A stretch of DNA of 64,000 bases from Cytidiella melzeri (Eukaryota; Basidiomycota; Agaricomycetes; Polyporales; Irpicaceae): positions 124,001 to 188,000 of the forward strand of contig JABYQR010000027.1 of the NCBI GenBank assembly GCA_022592445.1. Reading direction: 5' to 3'. A program made the translations under genes and the position numbers. Shown one piece after another: positions 34,657 to 44,633 of the stretch; the first letter of the stretch is position 1, and the number at the start of each line of letters is the position of its first letter. Under the pieces are notes generated by a model that did not search any database, was not told the DNA's origin, and worked only from the letters and a program-made list of their open reading frames with translations.

Positions 34657-35395
34657 TGTCGCGGAGCGACTGCTGCTATGCTTATAACCCTAGAAAGGGA
34701 GTGAAAGAGAGAGGAAGGGGGTGGATCTCCAACGACGACAACGAGGTCAAAGTCGATGATGAGCAGGCAAGCAGGCACTGAGGCCGGATACTGGCAGTGC
34801 AAATGACGAAGTTAATATCATGTTTATACTAGGTTACATTGAGTAACTCACCTGGCAGTGCAAATGACGAAGAGGTCAAGATGCAGAACCAGGGAGGGTA
34901 AGGGGTACTATATATACTGTGTCTGGATGGTCTGTGCACCAGTTCCCTCACTAGGGACTGGAGTAACTGTGGGACTGGAGTAACAATAGAACAATAATGA
35001 ACCCGGGTAACTGTCAAGAACCGGAGTAACTGTCAAGGACCTGAGTAACTGTCAAGGACCAGGGTACGTAGAACAATAGAGCTAGAACAATACAACAATA
35101 GAACAATAGGATAAGAACAATAGAACAATAAGACCTGGGGGAATCCCTGGGGAATCCCCATCAATGGAAGAGGAACAATAGAACAATAGCCTAGGTTGAT
35201 CTGGAACCGCTCCAGACTGAGTCTAGGGTTTGGGTCTGGACTATTGATAAATAAGGCAGGATGTCACGTGACCCAGGTTAGGGTTAGGTCCGGTAACACT
35301 CCTAGCCGGAAAATAAGCGCTCTAGATAGGCGCCTAAGGCTATAAACTTGTGACAATATTGGAAAAATCCGGTCTCTGTTGGACTATCCATGTCA
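34657..35395 (-). repeat. 3' LTR of element B
   Basis: 739 bp. It carries about ten GAACAATA-type motifs (CTATTGTTC in the element's sense), a repeated CTGTCAAGGACC unit, TATATATAC near 34910, and the 61-nt intron-like segment 34791-34851. Confidence 0.9.
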
Positions 35396-35413
35396 TTACC
35401 CCCCTCCTAAAAT

Positions 35414-36211
35414 TCATCGCCTCGATGAACTAAGACCAGGGACTCTACCATCTGCCCACTCGAGGTCAGATGCAATGGCTTCTGTGATGTTCTCCAACGG
35501 TTTCCAAGGAATGGAGTCGAAGAGTGCTTTGGGTAATCTCTGAGGCGCGTTGGTATGTCTGGCGTGGAACTCTGCAATGCTCTCTTTCGCATTGGTCAGA
35601 TTTACTGCAGGTTCCCACGTTACATCGCCTTCTCCATAGCCTTTCCATTTGACTAGGTACTGCATTTGCTTCCGATAGATCCGACTGTCTAGGATCTTCT
35701 CGACTTCATAGACTTGTTGATCATCTACTATGATCGGTGCTGGTGGTTCTGGTATGAGGCCGTTTACTTCGTTTCCTCGATACGGAGATAGCCGTTCGAC
35801 GTTGATGTTGTCGTGAATACGATATCCGGATTTGAGTTTGATCCGATATGTATGTTCACCGGTCTTCTGAAGAACTGTGAAGGGACCAAGCTGTCTAGGC
35901 CCTAGCTTGTCAGACTGCTGATGTACTTTGACGTTCTTGGAAGACAACCACACGAGGTCCCCTTCCTTGAAGACTGGAGTAGCTCTACGGGTATATCCGG
36001 AAGCTTCGACCATCTTTTCCTTAGAGAGACGCGAGGCAGCTTCGGCTTCTGCCCGAACCTGTCTGAGCTTTTCTAGGCGTGCGTCTAGATTTGGCATACG
36101 ACTTTGACGACCAATAGGAATGGTAAAGTCCGGTAGATACCCGTACATGACTTCAAACGGAGAGTGCTGAGTAGATGAGTTGACCCGGGAGTTGATAGCG
36201 AATTCAGCCAC
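35414..36211 (-). CDS. Element B integrase C-terminus and chromodomain
   Basis: Continues integrase (VAEFAINSRVNSSTQHSPFE, VMYGYLPDFTIPIG), then the GPY-type module (LGPRQLGPFTVLQKTGEHTY) and a chromodomain (VYEVEKILDSRIYRKQMQYL, VKWKGYGEGDVTWEPAVNL). It is shifted from the upstream pol frame by a one-base loss near 36235, where an expected Asp-Asp-Trp reads Met-Ile-Gly. Confidence 0.88.
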   Translation of the reverse strand: MAEFAINSRVNSSTQHSPFEVMYGYLPDFTIPIGRQSRMPNLDARLEKLRQVRAEAEAASRLSKEKMVEASGYTRRATPVFKEGDLVWLSSKNVKVHQQSDKLGPRQLGPFTVLQKTGEHTYRIKLKSGYRIHDNINVERLSPYRGNEVNGLIPEPPAPIIVDDQQVYEVEKILDSRIYRKQMQYLVKWKGYGEGDVTWEPAVNLTNAKESIAEFHARHTNAPQRLPKALFDSIPWKPLENITEAIASDLEWADGRVPGLSSSRR

Positions 36212-38673
36212 TGGGATGTATTCTGCCCAATCATCTTGTCGTTGTCAACAAAGAGTCGTAGAATCTTTTCTACCTCTTGATTGGTTCTTTCCGTTTGACC
36301 ATTGGCCTGAGGGTGGTAGGCGGTAGTCATGGCGCCAGTGATGCCTAGCCGTTTGTACAACGCTTGCATGACACGAGCTGCAAACTGGGGTCCTCTATCG
36401 GATATAAACTGTCGGGGAATGCCGTGGAGCCTGAACACCTCTCTGATGTGAAGGTCGGCTATACCGTCTGCTGTGACCGTAGACTGAGTTGGAATTACAT
36501 GTGTTTGCTTGCTGTACAAGTCTGTGTACACGGCAATCATGTCAAAACCTTTACTGCGTGGGAGTGGTCCGACTAAGTCTACACCAACCACCTGCCAAGG
36601 TCCGTCTGGTACTTCGATAGGCTGTATTGGGGCAACCGGGTGCTGTGCTGATTTGGTCCGCTGACACTTGTCACATCCGAGGACGTATTGTTCTACGAAT
36701 GATGCCATACGAGGCCACCAATAGTGCCGTGTTACTAGTTCCAGGGTTGCGTGTTTGCCCGGATGTCCTGCTGGTAGTGCATCGTGGCATCGACGTACAA
36801 TCTCCTTTCGGACTTCTCGATCTTTAGGAATGTACAGCTTTCCTTTGTAGTACACCAGTCCGCTGTCTTCTTCCCACTCTAGTCCACCATCTGTCAACTT
36901 CCGGGGTCCGTCCTTCTTTAGCTTGGCTAATCCCTGAACCACCTCTGCTTCTCGAAGGCTGATGTCTCTGATTCGAGCTTCCAATGGGTCTGTTTCTAGA
37001 GTACTTGAGGCAGCTATGGTTTGGAAGTATTCGGGTTTCAGCACAACTTGTTCTTTGTTGTCTGATGCATCTAGTACTTCCAAGGTTCTAACTCTGGACA
37101 GCGGGTCACCTTGAGTAAGGGTCTTTCCGGGTTTGTGGGTCAACACGAAGTCAAACCGGCTAAGGTATAAGGACCACCGAGCTTGTCGTCTAGACAGGTC
37201 CTGAGCGGTACGCCAGTACTGCAGATTCTGATGATCTGTGATAATCTCAAAGGGCGCGGGTAATCCTTCCAGATAGTGACGCCAATCTTCGAGAGCCCTG
37301 ATGATAGCAAGCATTTCTCGATCATAGATCTCATAGTTCCGTTCTGCTTCGGCCATAGACTGAGACCGGAACGCTACCGGGTGCCATTGTCCATCCTCTA
37401 GTTTCTGCAATAGAACTCCTCCGGTTGCAAAGCCAGACGCATCAACTTCAATACGTGTGGGGCGATCGGGTTCCCATGTGACTAGAATTGGTTCCTGAGT
37501 GAACGCATCTTTGAGCATTTGAAAGGCGTTCTGCTGTGCTTCTCCCCACTTCCAAGGTTGGTCTTTCTTGGTGAGATCGTGAAGAGGACGAGTATGCCGC
37601 GCAAAGTCCTTGATGAAACGTCGGTAGAAGTTGGCAAATCCAATGAAACCGCGTACATCACGGAGGTTCTGTGGTACCGGCCAATTGGTGATAGCTTCTA
37701 TTTTACCCGAGTCCATACGGATCTTTCCATCACCAATGATTAAACCTAGGTACTCGACCTGTGACTGTTCAAATTCGCATTTTTCGGGGCGAAGATACAA
37801 GTCGTTGGCTTCAAGTCGAGATAGTACCTCATGAACAATTTTCCGGTGTTCCGCCATGTCTGAACTGAAGACAAGGATGTCATCTAAGTAGACCGAGACC
37901 TTTCCTTCCGCAATGAGATCAGCAAAGATGGAATTCATCATTGCTTGAAACGTGGCCGGAGAATTGGTCATGCCAAACAACATCACCTTAGGCTCAAACA
38001 GCCCTCGGTTTGTCACAAATGCACCCTTCCATTCGTCATTTTCCTTGATCCGAATGTTATGATAACCCCATCGTACGTCAAACTTGGTGAAGATTCTGGC
38101 TTGACGAAGCCGATTGGTAATATCTGATACCAAGGGAAGTGGGTAGCGGTTTTTGATTGTGATGTCATTTAACCGTCGATAATCCTGAACAAGCCGGAGC
38201 TTGCCGTCCTTCTTCTTGACGAAGAATACCGGTGAGGCCATAGGCGATTTGGAGGGAACAATATATCCTTTCGCTAGGTTTTCCTCAATAAACTTGTCTA
38301 GCTCCGCTTGTTCATTTGGAGACATGGGGTAGACCTTGGATCTGAACATCTTGGGGTTCTCGGTCAGATCAATCGTATGATCCCAGGGCTGATGCTCGGG
38401 GAGACGCTGTGATGCTTCTTCTGAAAAGACTTTCTGGTGTCTGCGGTATTCTTCTGGAACCATCTGTTCGAACGTCCGTTGTTCTTTGGATTGATGGGCT
38501 TTAGCCGCAATGTCTGTGGAGTATGTAAAGCTAGCACAGGACCAAAGCTCTTCTTTGTGTCCTGAATGATACCGGCTCTGAGCCAGGCTCGTCTCTGCTT
38601 CCGATTGGCTGTGATAGACTGGAAGGGTTCGAAGTCTTCTTCGGCTTCCAGTTCCATTTCTCCGGTAGCCCAA
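36212..38673 (-). CDS. Element B reverse transcriptase, RNase H and integrase core
   Basis: RT fingers/palm ([35 protein letters not shown], catalytic VYLDDILVFSSD), then RNase H (ATGGVLLQKLEDGQWHPVAF, YEIYDREMLAIIRALEDWRH), then integrase with the HHCC zinc domain (PAGHPGKHATLELVTRHYWW, GCDKCQRTK), first Asp in VVGVDLVGPLP, second in FISDRGPQFAA and Glu in ANGQTERTNQ. All catalytic residues are kept. The frame is true from about 38550; the first codons belong to a shifted frame, because one-base losses near 38703 and 38555 separate it from the protease. Confidence 0.9.
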
Positions 38674-39058
38674 TTGATCTTGGGGTTTGCTTTGCGAAGC
38701 CAGGTAGACCTAGAATGCAGTCTTCTGGTCCGATGTCTGTGACCAAAAAGGTTGCATTTTCTTTGATAGCCCCAACTTGTAGTTCGAGCTCTGCTCTGTG
38801 TGTTATACGTCCTCCTTGATTTAGAGTCCCATCGATGTTATGGAGTGGGATCTGTCTTTCTAAAGGGACCGTACGTACTCGGTGTCGATTGACAAAGTCT
38901 TGACTCAGGAATAAAGCGGTGGCTCCTGAGTCAATCATGGCTTTGATGCCTTGTTCTCTAAACACTCCTTTGAGCGTGATAGGAACTCGGAAGTGCATGC
39001 TAAGCGGGTCTATTTCTGGTACTATGCACGATGACAAGGTTTCGAAGTAGTTATACAT
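38531..39058 (-). CDS. Element B aspartic protease
   Basis: Retroviral-type protease with active site AMIDSGATALFLSQDF and flap-side FLVTDIGPEDCILGLP. Starts MYNYFETLSS at 39058, about 170 nt after the gag stop and in another frame. After ILGLP the frame is lost by a one-base deletion near 38703; the expected continuation is readable in the next frame (MELEAEEDFEPFQSI). Confidence 0.85.
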   Translation of the reverse strand: MYNYFETLSSCIVPEIDPLSMHFRVPITLKGVFREQGIKAMIDSGATALFLSQDFVNRHRVRTVPLERQIPLHNIDGTLNQGGRITHRAELELQVGAIKENATFLVTDIGPEDCILGLPGFAKQTPRSIGLPEKWNWKPKKTSNPSSLSQPIGSRDEPGSEPVSFRTQRRALVLC

Positions 39059-39224
39059 GTCGTTAAATAAAACTGAAGGTTGCGAATCGGGCTGCTGAGC
39101 GGGACTGGTATTTACTACAGGCGTGCTAAAAACTGTGTTGTGGGGAAATCATCAATGTCCTCCACTTCTTCTATATAGGTCTTTCTTGAGGGACTCGAGG
39201 GTGCGGTTTCACCTGGAGTCCTCT

Positions 39225-40784
39225 CTAAAAATCCCGTTGGTTGCCCAGCTGCTTGACTTGGTCCGTGAGCGATGACATCTGCTTCATGATGGCATCGTAG
39301 TCGAATGGACTTGGTGACGAGGAGCTGGCGACGGAGGCGGCGGGTGGATTAGGCAGGGGCCTCGCGGGCGAGGACGACGAGGGAGCCGGAGTGGATGGAT
39401 CAAAGAGGGTACTAGCAGCCACCTTCTGTTGCCTGGGTGGGTATCCGAGGAACCGGCTTTGGCAAACTTGCGTCTGATGGTTGCCACCACAGTGTCCGCA
39501 CAGTTCACGATCGTGTTTTCCGTCCTTCTTTTGGTGATCCTTTGATCCGCATCCGTAACATCTGCCGTTCATGGCCTTCATGAAGTCGGCGCGTGTTTTT
39601 CCATTGGGTCCTACTTTGGTAGCATCGATTTCCATGGCATTGGAGTCACGAGGTGCTTGGACGAATGGAGCCGGGGACGAGGTGGAGACCGGTGTGGTTT
39701 TGAACAGATTGGGAACCGTTCGACCTTGTTCACGAGCTTTCTCTTGAGCTCGAACACGAAGACGATTGTCAATGTCGGTAGCAACATTGATCAGATCTAC
39801 GAGAGTGACGTGTGGCCTTGCGGTGTGAACCAGTTCATCCTTGATGGTGGTACTCAGGTGTTCGTAGTACCGATCACGAAGGTCTTGTGTCGAGTAGCCG
39901 GTCCTATCCATAATCTCCCTGAATCGCGCCGTGTACTCCGGAACCGTTTTCTTGCCTTGCCATAGCTCCCTGAGCTTGGCTTTAGCATCTACCATTTCAT
40001 CGACCGGTTCAAATCGTGCTTTAAACGCGGTTCTAAAGTCGTCCCAATCACCGTTGAAGGCTGCCTGATGACTAGCAATCAGGTCCATGTGGGGCGTAGC
40101 CCAAACTGCTGCATCTTCTGTCATAAATGACAGGGCTGATGAGATCCAGAGGTGATCCAACCGGGTCTGACCGCCTTGAGCGTTGTACGGAGACAGCTTC
40201 TCGTTGAATTGTGCGTACATGGAAAAGGCGGCTAAAAAGCGACGTGCATCGCTGCTAGCATTGCCTTTGAAACTGGCAGGTTTTTCCACAACCCTTTCCC
40301 TTGATCGGTTGTTGACCGGTTGCTGATTCTGAATCAGCGCTGTGATGGCTTGTGTCAGCTGTTGCTGACCAAGGAGCAGGGCTTGCAGCAATTGTTCTGC
40401 AGAAGGAGGAGACGATGGTTCTTGTACAGGGGCTGGGGTGGGTACCCTGGACGCATGCTGGGAGACGTTGGTGGAATCCATCTGATACTGTTCCTGCGTG
40501 AAGGTTCGATCAAAGTCTTCTTCCGGTTCGGGCAAAGGCGGGAGAGATTCAAGAATACGATTTTCTTGCCAGTGATGGATGGGTCGATACTGGTTTGCGT
40601 AACGACCAGGATATTCTACTCTATTGTAGCGATTGGGACACGGTTGTACTTCACAAACTTGATGTCCTTCTTCTGAGTCGTAACACTCGTCTCTGAAGGT
40701 TTGTTGGTTGAAGGTGTGTGGATAATTTTCGCAGGGAAGATGATCTCTAGACCAAATGCTACTCTCAGGACTTTGGGAAGCCAC
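39225..40784 (-). CDS. Element B Gag
   Basis: Structural Gag. Capsid-like part: VVEKPASFKGNASSDARRFL, DDFRTAFKARFEPVDEMVDA, WQGKKTVPEYTARFREIMDR; then a cysteine-rich nucleocapsid part (CYGCGSKDHQKKDGKH, CGHCGGNHQTQVC) and a C-terminal coiled coil. The first ATG in the frame is at 40481 (MDSTNVSQ). About 100 codons upstream are also open and partly conserved with C (CEVQPCPN), and the frame continues into ORF0 apart from one TAG at 40797-40799. Confidence 0.88.
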   Translation of the reverse strand: MASQSPESSIWSRDHLPCENYPHTFNQQTFRDECYDSEEGHQVCEVQPCPNRYNRVEYPGRYANQYRPIHHWQENRILESLPPLPEPEEDFDRTFTQEQYQMDSTNVSQHASRVPTPAPVQEPSSPPSAEQLLQALLLGQQQLTQAITALIQNQQPVNNRSRERVVEKPASFKGNASSDARRFLAAFSMYAQFNEKLSPYNAQGGQTRLDHLWISSALSFMTEDAAVWATPHMDLIASHQAAFNGDWDDFRTAFKARFEPVDEMVDAKAKLRELWQGKKTVPEYTARFREIMDRTGYSTQDLRDRYYEHLSTTIKDELVHTARPHVTLVDLINVATDIDNRLRVRAQEKAREQGRTVPNLFKTTPVSTSSPAPFVQAPRDSNAMEIDATKVGPNGKTRADFMKAMNGRCYGCGSKDHQKKDGKHDRELCGHCGGNHQTQVCQSRFLGYPPRQQKVAASTLFDPSTPAPSSSSPARPLPNPPAASVASSSSPSPFDYDAIMKQMSSLTDQVKQLGNQRDF

Positions 40785-40796
40785 CCTGTATTCTAC

Positions 40797-41554
40797 CTAG
40801 AACGAGATGAAGTACTCGTCCGCCCAAACGTTGTCTAAAGCTTTGAACACCTGTTCGTAATTTCTCCTTAGACCCGTAAAACTAATTTTCCCAATTGCCT
40901 TCAATCCCCAATCCAGCAGCTGCCACTCACGGTGAGTGATGACAAAGGCTCGGGTTGGTAGCTCTTCCAGAAGCTTTTCCAACTTCTGTTTCACCTGTTC
41001 GAAATGAAGCTTCGTGTCTTTGTGAAGCTGGTGGTATTTGTCGATGGTGGGGAGAATCGACAAGCGTTGGAGTGTGGCGGTGAGCTTTGGGGTGAAGATG
41101 CCTCGAAGATCTTCTGGAGTGTGTTTACGGAAGTCGATGAGAGTCGGCTTTGCTGCTATGAGGGCCGCGCTAGGGTTGGTAGTGGGCCGGGCTGTGAAGC
41201 GTTCTGCTAATGATGGCTTCTTAGGAAGATCTGCTAGAGCCTGTGCTCGTTCGCGTGCGGTGCGGGCGGCGAACTCTTTGGATTCTGCGCGGAGTTTCTC
41301 AAACTCCTCTACTGTGGGGAATCTGTGCGTGAGGGCCGACCCCTTGGGTTTACGACGACCGACGTAGGAGGCAATAGCCTTGAGTTCCTTCTCCGTATAT
41401 TTGTGACTCTGGCCACGTGCGTGCTCTGCGTCGAGTTGATCAAACACAGCCTGAGGTAAGGCGCGATGGATCTGGACTTCTCGACGTGCTTGGTTCAGAT
41501 CCTTGTGCAAAGGATCTGGACGAGCGGTGAAACGGGAGTGGGATTCTTTCGGCA
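40797..41554 (-). CDS. Element B ORF0, unknown pre-gag protein
   Basis: Open frame of about 252 codons between leader and gag, same frame as gag, ending SF-TAG. It begins directly after a splice-acceptor-like CTTAG. It contains no ATG at all; the only candidates are a GTG overlapping the acceptor or read-in from an upstream exon. Conserved blocks with element C are TPEDLRGIFTPKLTATL and REWQLLDWGLKAIGKISF; element A has REWRMLKKDLKTLGRISF. The protein is basic and helix-rich, with no membrane segment. I recognise no family. Open length and conservation across three elements argue that it is coding; function unknown. Confidence 0.7.
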
Positions 41555-41623
41555 CTAAGAATCAACCACGGAAAGTGAACGAGTTAGCGATCAAGCACGT
41601 CAAGACGGACGGCGATGGCTTAC
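41555..41623 (-). other. Leader intron of element B before ORF0
   Basis: 69 nt on the minus strand: donor GTAAGC, possible branch GCTAAC, acceptor ATTCTTAG. It aligns with the element C leader intron at both ends. Confidence 0.55.
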
Positions 41624-41727
41624 TCTCAAACGTAGGGGGGAATAAACTTTTTAAAACTGGGGGGACAGGAAGGCTTGATCCGAGCTAAGGGCAGTCGTGC
41701 CGGTAGCTGTGTGGTATCTTGACCTAA

Positions 41728-42459
41728 TGTCGCGGAGCGACTGCTGCTATGCTATAACCCTAGAAAGGGAGTGAAAGAGAGAGGAAGGGGGTGGATCTCC
41801 AACGACGACAACGAGGTCAAAGTCGATGATGAGCAGGCAAGCAGGCACTGAGGCCGGATACTGGCAGTGCAAATGACGAAGTTAATAGCATGTTTATACT
41901 AGGTTACATTGAGTAACTCACCTGGCAGTGCAAATGACGAAGAGGTCAAGATGCAGAACCAGGGAGGGTAAGGGGTACTATATATACTGTGTCTGGGTGG
42001 TCTGTGCACCAGTTCCCACACTAGGGACTGGAGTAACTGTGGGACTGGAGTAACAATAGAACAATAAGAACCCGGGTAACTGTCAAGACCGAGTAACTGT
42101 CAAGGACCTGAGTAACTGTCAAGGACCAGGGTACGTAGAACAATAGACTAGAACAATACAACAATAGAACAATAGATAAAACAATAGAACAATAAGACCT
42201 GGGGGAATCCCTGGGGAATCCCCATCAATGGAAGAGGAACAATAGAACAATAGCCTAGGTTGATCTGGAACCGCTCCAGACTGAGTCTAGGGTTTGGGTC
42301 TGGACTATTGATAAATAAGGCAGGATGTCACGTGACCCAGGTTAGGGTTAGGTCCGGTAACACTCCTAGCCGGAAAATAAGCGCTCTAGATAGGCGCCTA
42401 AGGCTATAAACTTGTGACAATATTGGAAAAATCCGGTCTCTGTTGGACTATCCATGTCA
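41728..42459 (-). repeat. 5' LTR of element B
   Basis: 732 bp, promoter-side LTR of B. In the minus-strand sense it starts TGACATGGATAG and ends GCTCCGCGACA. Confidence 0.9.
41861..41921 (-). other. Intron-like segment inside the B LTR
   Basis: 61 nt in the minus sense: donor GTGAGT, branch-type ATTAAC, acceptor GCCAG. The 21 bases before the donor are repeated exactly at its 3' end. It holds the only two ATGs between the TATA box and ORF0. The 3' LTR copy is 34791-34851. Confidence 0.6.
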
Positions 42460-43535
42460 AATAGCAGAGATAGCAAAAAACTCGGGTTTAAGGAGAATTT
42501 TGTCCTCATTATCGGAATTTACCCCTTCTTCATGATCTGGCCTCCTGGACAGAGGATCTGCGGTAAGCATGGTCTTTCCGGGTTTGTGCCGGAGCACGAA
42601 ATTGAATTGTGTGAGGTATAACGCCCATCGCGCTTGTCTCCGAGTCAGCTTCTGGGCATTCCTGAAATATGTCAGGTTCTGGTGATCCAACCATATTTCT
42701 ACGGTAATCGGATGTCCCTCCAGATGTTGACAATACTCTTCCAGGGCACGGATAATAGCCAACAACTCTTTATTGTATATCTCATAGTTACATTCATGGA
42801 CGTTGAGTGATTTAGAGTAGAAGGCTACTGGATGCCACAGCTTGTCAGCTGGGTCCAGTTGTGATAATACCGCTCCTGTAGCAAAGTCGCTAGCATCTGT
42901 TTCCAGACGGAAAGGGTTCTCGTCATTTGGTATCCTCAGAATGGGTGCTGACGTAAAAGCCTGTTTCAGACTTTGGAAGGCCTGTTCCTGAGCATCTTTC
43001 CAGATCCAGGATTGGTCTTTCTTTGTAAGAATAGTGAGCAGTTTCGCATGTTTAGCAAAGTCCTTAATGAAACACCGATAGAAGTTGGCAAAGCCTAAGA
43101 AGGCTTGGACTTGCTTAACCTTTTCAGGTCGCGGCCACTCAGTAACTCCGGTGAGTTTGGCTGGATCCATCTTGATGTGTCCGTGAGAAATGATCATGCC
43201 TAGGTACTCAATGTGATCTTTTTCAACAAAGCATTTTTCCGGTTTGGCAAATAGATTGTTCTCGAGTAAACGCTTGAGCACTTCCTGTGTGATGCGACGG
43301 TTTTCCTTCTTGTCTTCAGTGAAGATGAGGATGTCGTCGAGATACACCATGACATGTTCTTCTAAGATCAAATCACTCAGAATTTCATTCAGAATGACTT
43401 GGAACGTTGCAGGTGCATTGCTGAAGCCGAAATACATCACCTTGGCTTCGAAGAGGCCACAGTGTGTGATGAACGCTGTCTTCCATTTGTCACCCTTTCG
43501 GATGTGAACGTTTTTGTATCCCCATGTAAGATCAA
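42460..43535 (-). CDS. Element A RT (C-terminal part) and RNase H
   Basis: Continues RT from just after the frameshift: FGFSNAPATFQVILNEILSD, catalytic VMVYLDDILIFTED, then the connection (FLGFANFYRCFIKDFAKHAK) and RNase H (ETDASDFATGAVLSQLDPAD, YEIYNKELLAIIRALEEYCQ, LTYFRNAQKLTRRQARWALY). It ends at SAI, exactly at the target duplication of element B; the same frame resumes at 34656. Confidence 0.88.
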
Positions 43536-43538
43536 TCT

Positions 43539-44633
43539 TTAGAAGACCTTAGCCTTGCTTAACAAATTGATTAAGTCGTTGATGCGAGGTATGGGGTACC
43601 GGTTTTTCACCGTGATGTCATTCAGTTTTCGGTAATCTTGCACAAGGCGTAACGAGCCATCTTTCTTCTTGACAAAGAACACAGGTGCTGCAATCGGACT
43701 CTTTGATTTGCGGATGTAACCTTTTCGGAGTTCCACTTTGATCCATTGATCTAGAGAATTCTTTTCCATTGGAGACAGCGGGTATAGTTTAGCCGCTTTG
43801 GGAAGGGAGGCACCTTCCTCAAATTCGATTGCGTGATTGTACGGTTTGCGTAACGGCATGCGTTCTGACTTTTTCTTTGAAAAAATGTCACCAAATTTCC
43901 ATAGATATTTTGGTACTAATGGTTTCCAATTGACAGATTCCTGTTCGTCAAAGCCGTCTTCAAAGCCCTCATCTTCTTTTCCAGAAAGTTCAGCGATTAT
44001 TTCTGCTATTTCTTGGTCTTCTGGATTGTCTAAGTTGATCAAGTGGATGTGAGAGTTGTCTGGGTTGACACTTCCTATTCCGTCCAGGTTGTCTGACACC
44101 AAACGTCCCTTAGGTAATTCAAGCTCATCGATCTCTTCTTGAGTTACAGTGATGTTTTTACGAGCTCTTGGGGCACAGAGTTCAGGACATCTGGTAAATC
44201 TCCACTCGCCATTTGCCCAATCTATCTCCGGATTGTGGCGGCGTAAGAAGGTCATCCCAATAATCATTTGTTTACTACCGAGATCAGTAACAAGCATGTG
44301 TTGTCTTGCTCTGTGCGAACCTATTTCTAGGTATGCACGTACTGAGTGAGTAATTTGACCATCTTTATTGGGAGTACTGTCAACGTTGATGACGTTAAAT
44401 GGTGATGCCAGTTGATTTGTGACCAGATTGTTACTTTCAACCACTGACTTACTGATGAACGTGGTTGTGGCTCCTGAATCTACCAGAGCTTTGACCTGCA
44501 CTTTCTTTCCGTATACCCAAATTGTAACCGGTAGAAAAAATGAATTCTTAGAATGCGCTACATTTTTGACAGTATCTACATTACAAAGATCGAGGGTATC
44601 TGGGCCTAAGCAATCATGTTCGCAGGGAGTCAC
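43539..44633 (-). CDS. Element A protease and RT N-terminus
   Basis: Protease active site [20 protein letters not shown], flap-side [20 protein letters not shown], then RT ([40 protein letters not shown]). The frame ends at AKVF followed by TAA near 43541, where one base is missing compared with the expected KID.TWGY continuation. The pol frame is -1 relative to gag and overlaps its end. Confidence 0.88.
   Translation of the reverse strand: MTPCEHDCLGPDTLDLCNVDTVKNVAHSKNSFFLPVTIWVYGKKVQVKALVDSGATTTFISKSVVESNNLVTNQLASPFNVINVDSTPNKDGQITHSVRAYLEIGSHRARQHMLVTDLGSKQMIIGMTFLRRHNPEIDWANGEWRFTRCPELCAPRARKNITVTQEEIDELELPKGRLVSDNLDGIGSVNPDNSHIHLINLDNPEDQEIAEIIAELSGKEDEGFEDGFDEQESVNWKPLVPKYLWKFGDIFSKKKSERMPLRKPYNHAIEFEEGASLPKAAKLYPLSPMEKNSLDQWIKVELRKGYIRKSKSPIAAPVFFVKKKDGSLRLVQDYRKLNDITVKNRYPIPRINDLINLLSKAKVF

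Larger units (their letters stand above)
34657..42459 (-). mobile_element. Ty3/Gypsy chromovirus B (innermost, youngest)
   Basis: 7.8-kb element with LTRs 34657-35395 and 41728-42459 and the 5-bp duplication AATAG (34652-34656 and 42460-42464), inserted in A's pol. Order on the minus strand: LTR, leader with intron, ORF0, gag, protease, RT/RNase H/integrase, chromodomain, polypurine tract TTTTAGGAGGGGGGTAA (35396-35412 complement), LTR. The LTRs differ by three substitutions and seven single-base indels; all seven missing bases are in the right copy. Catalytic motifs of protease (DSGA), RT (YLDD) and integrase are intact, but three one-base deletions break pol. Confidence 0.93.
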
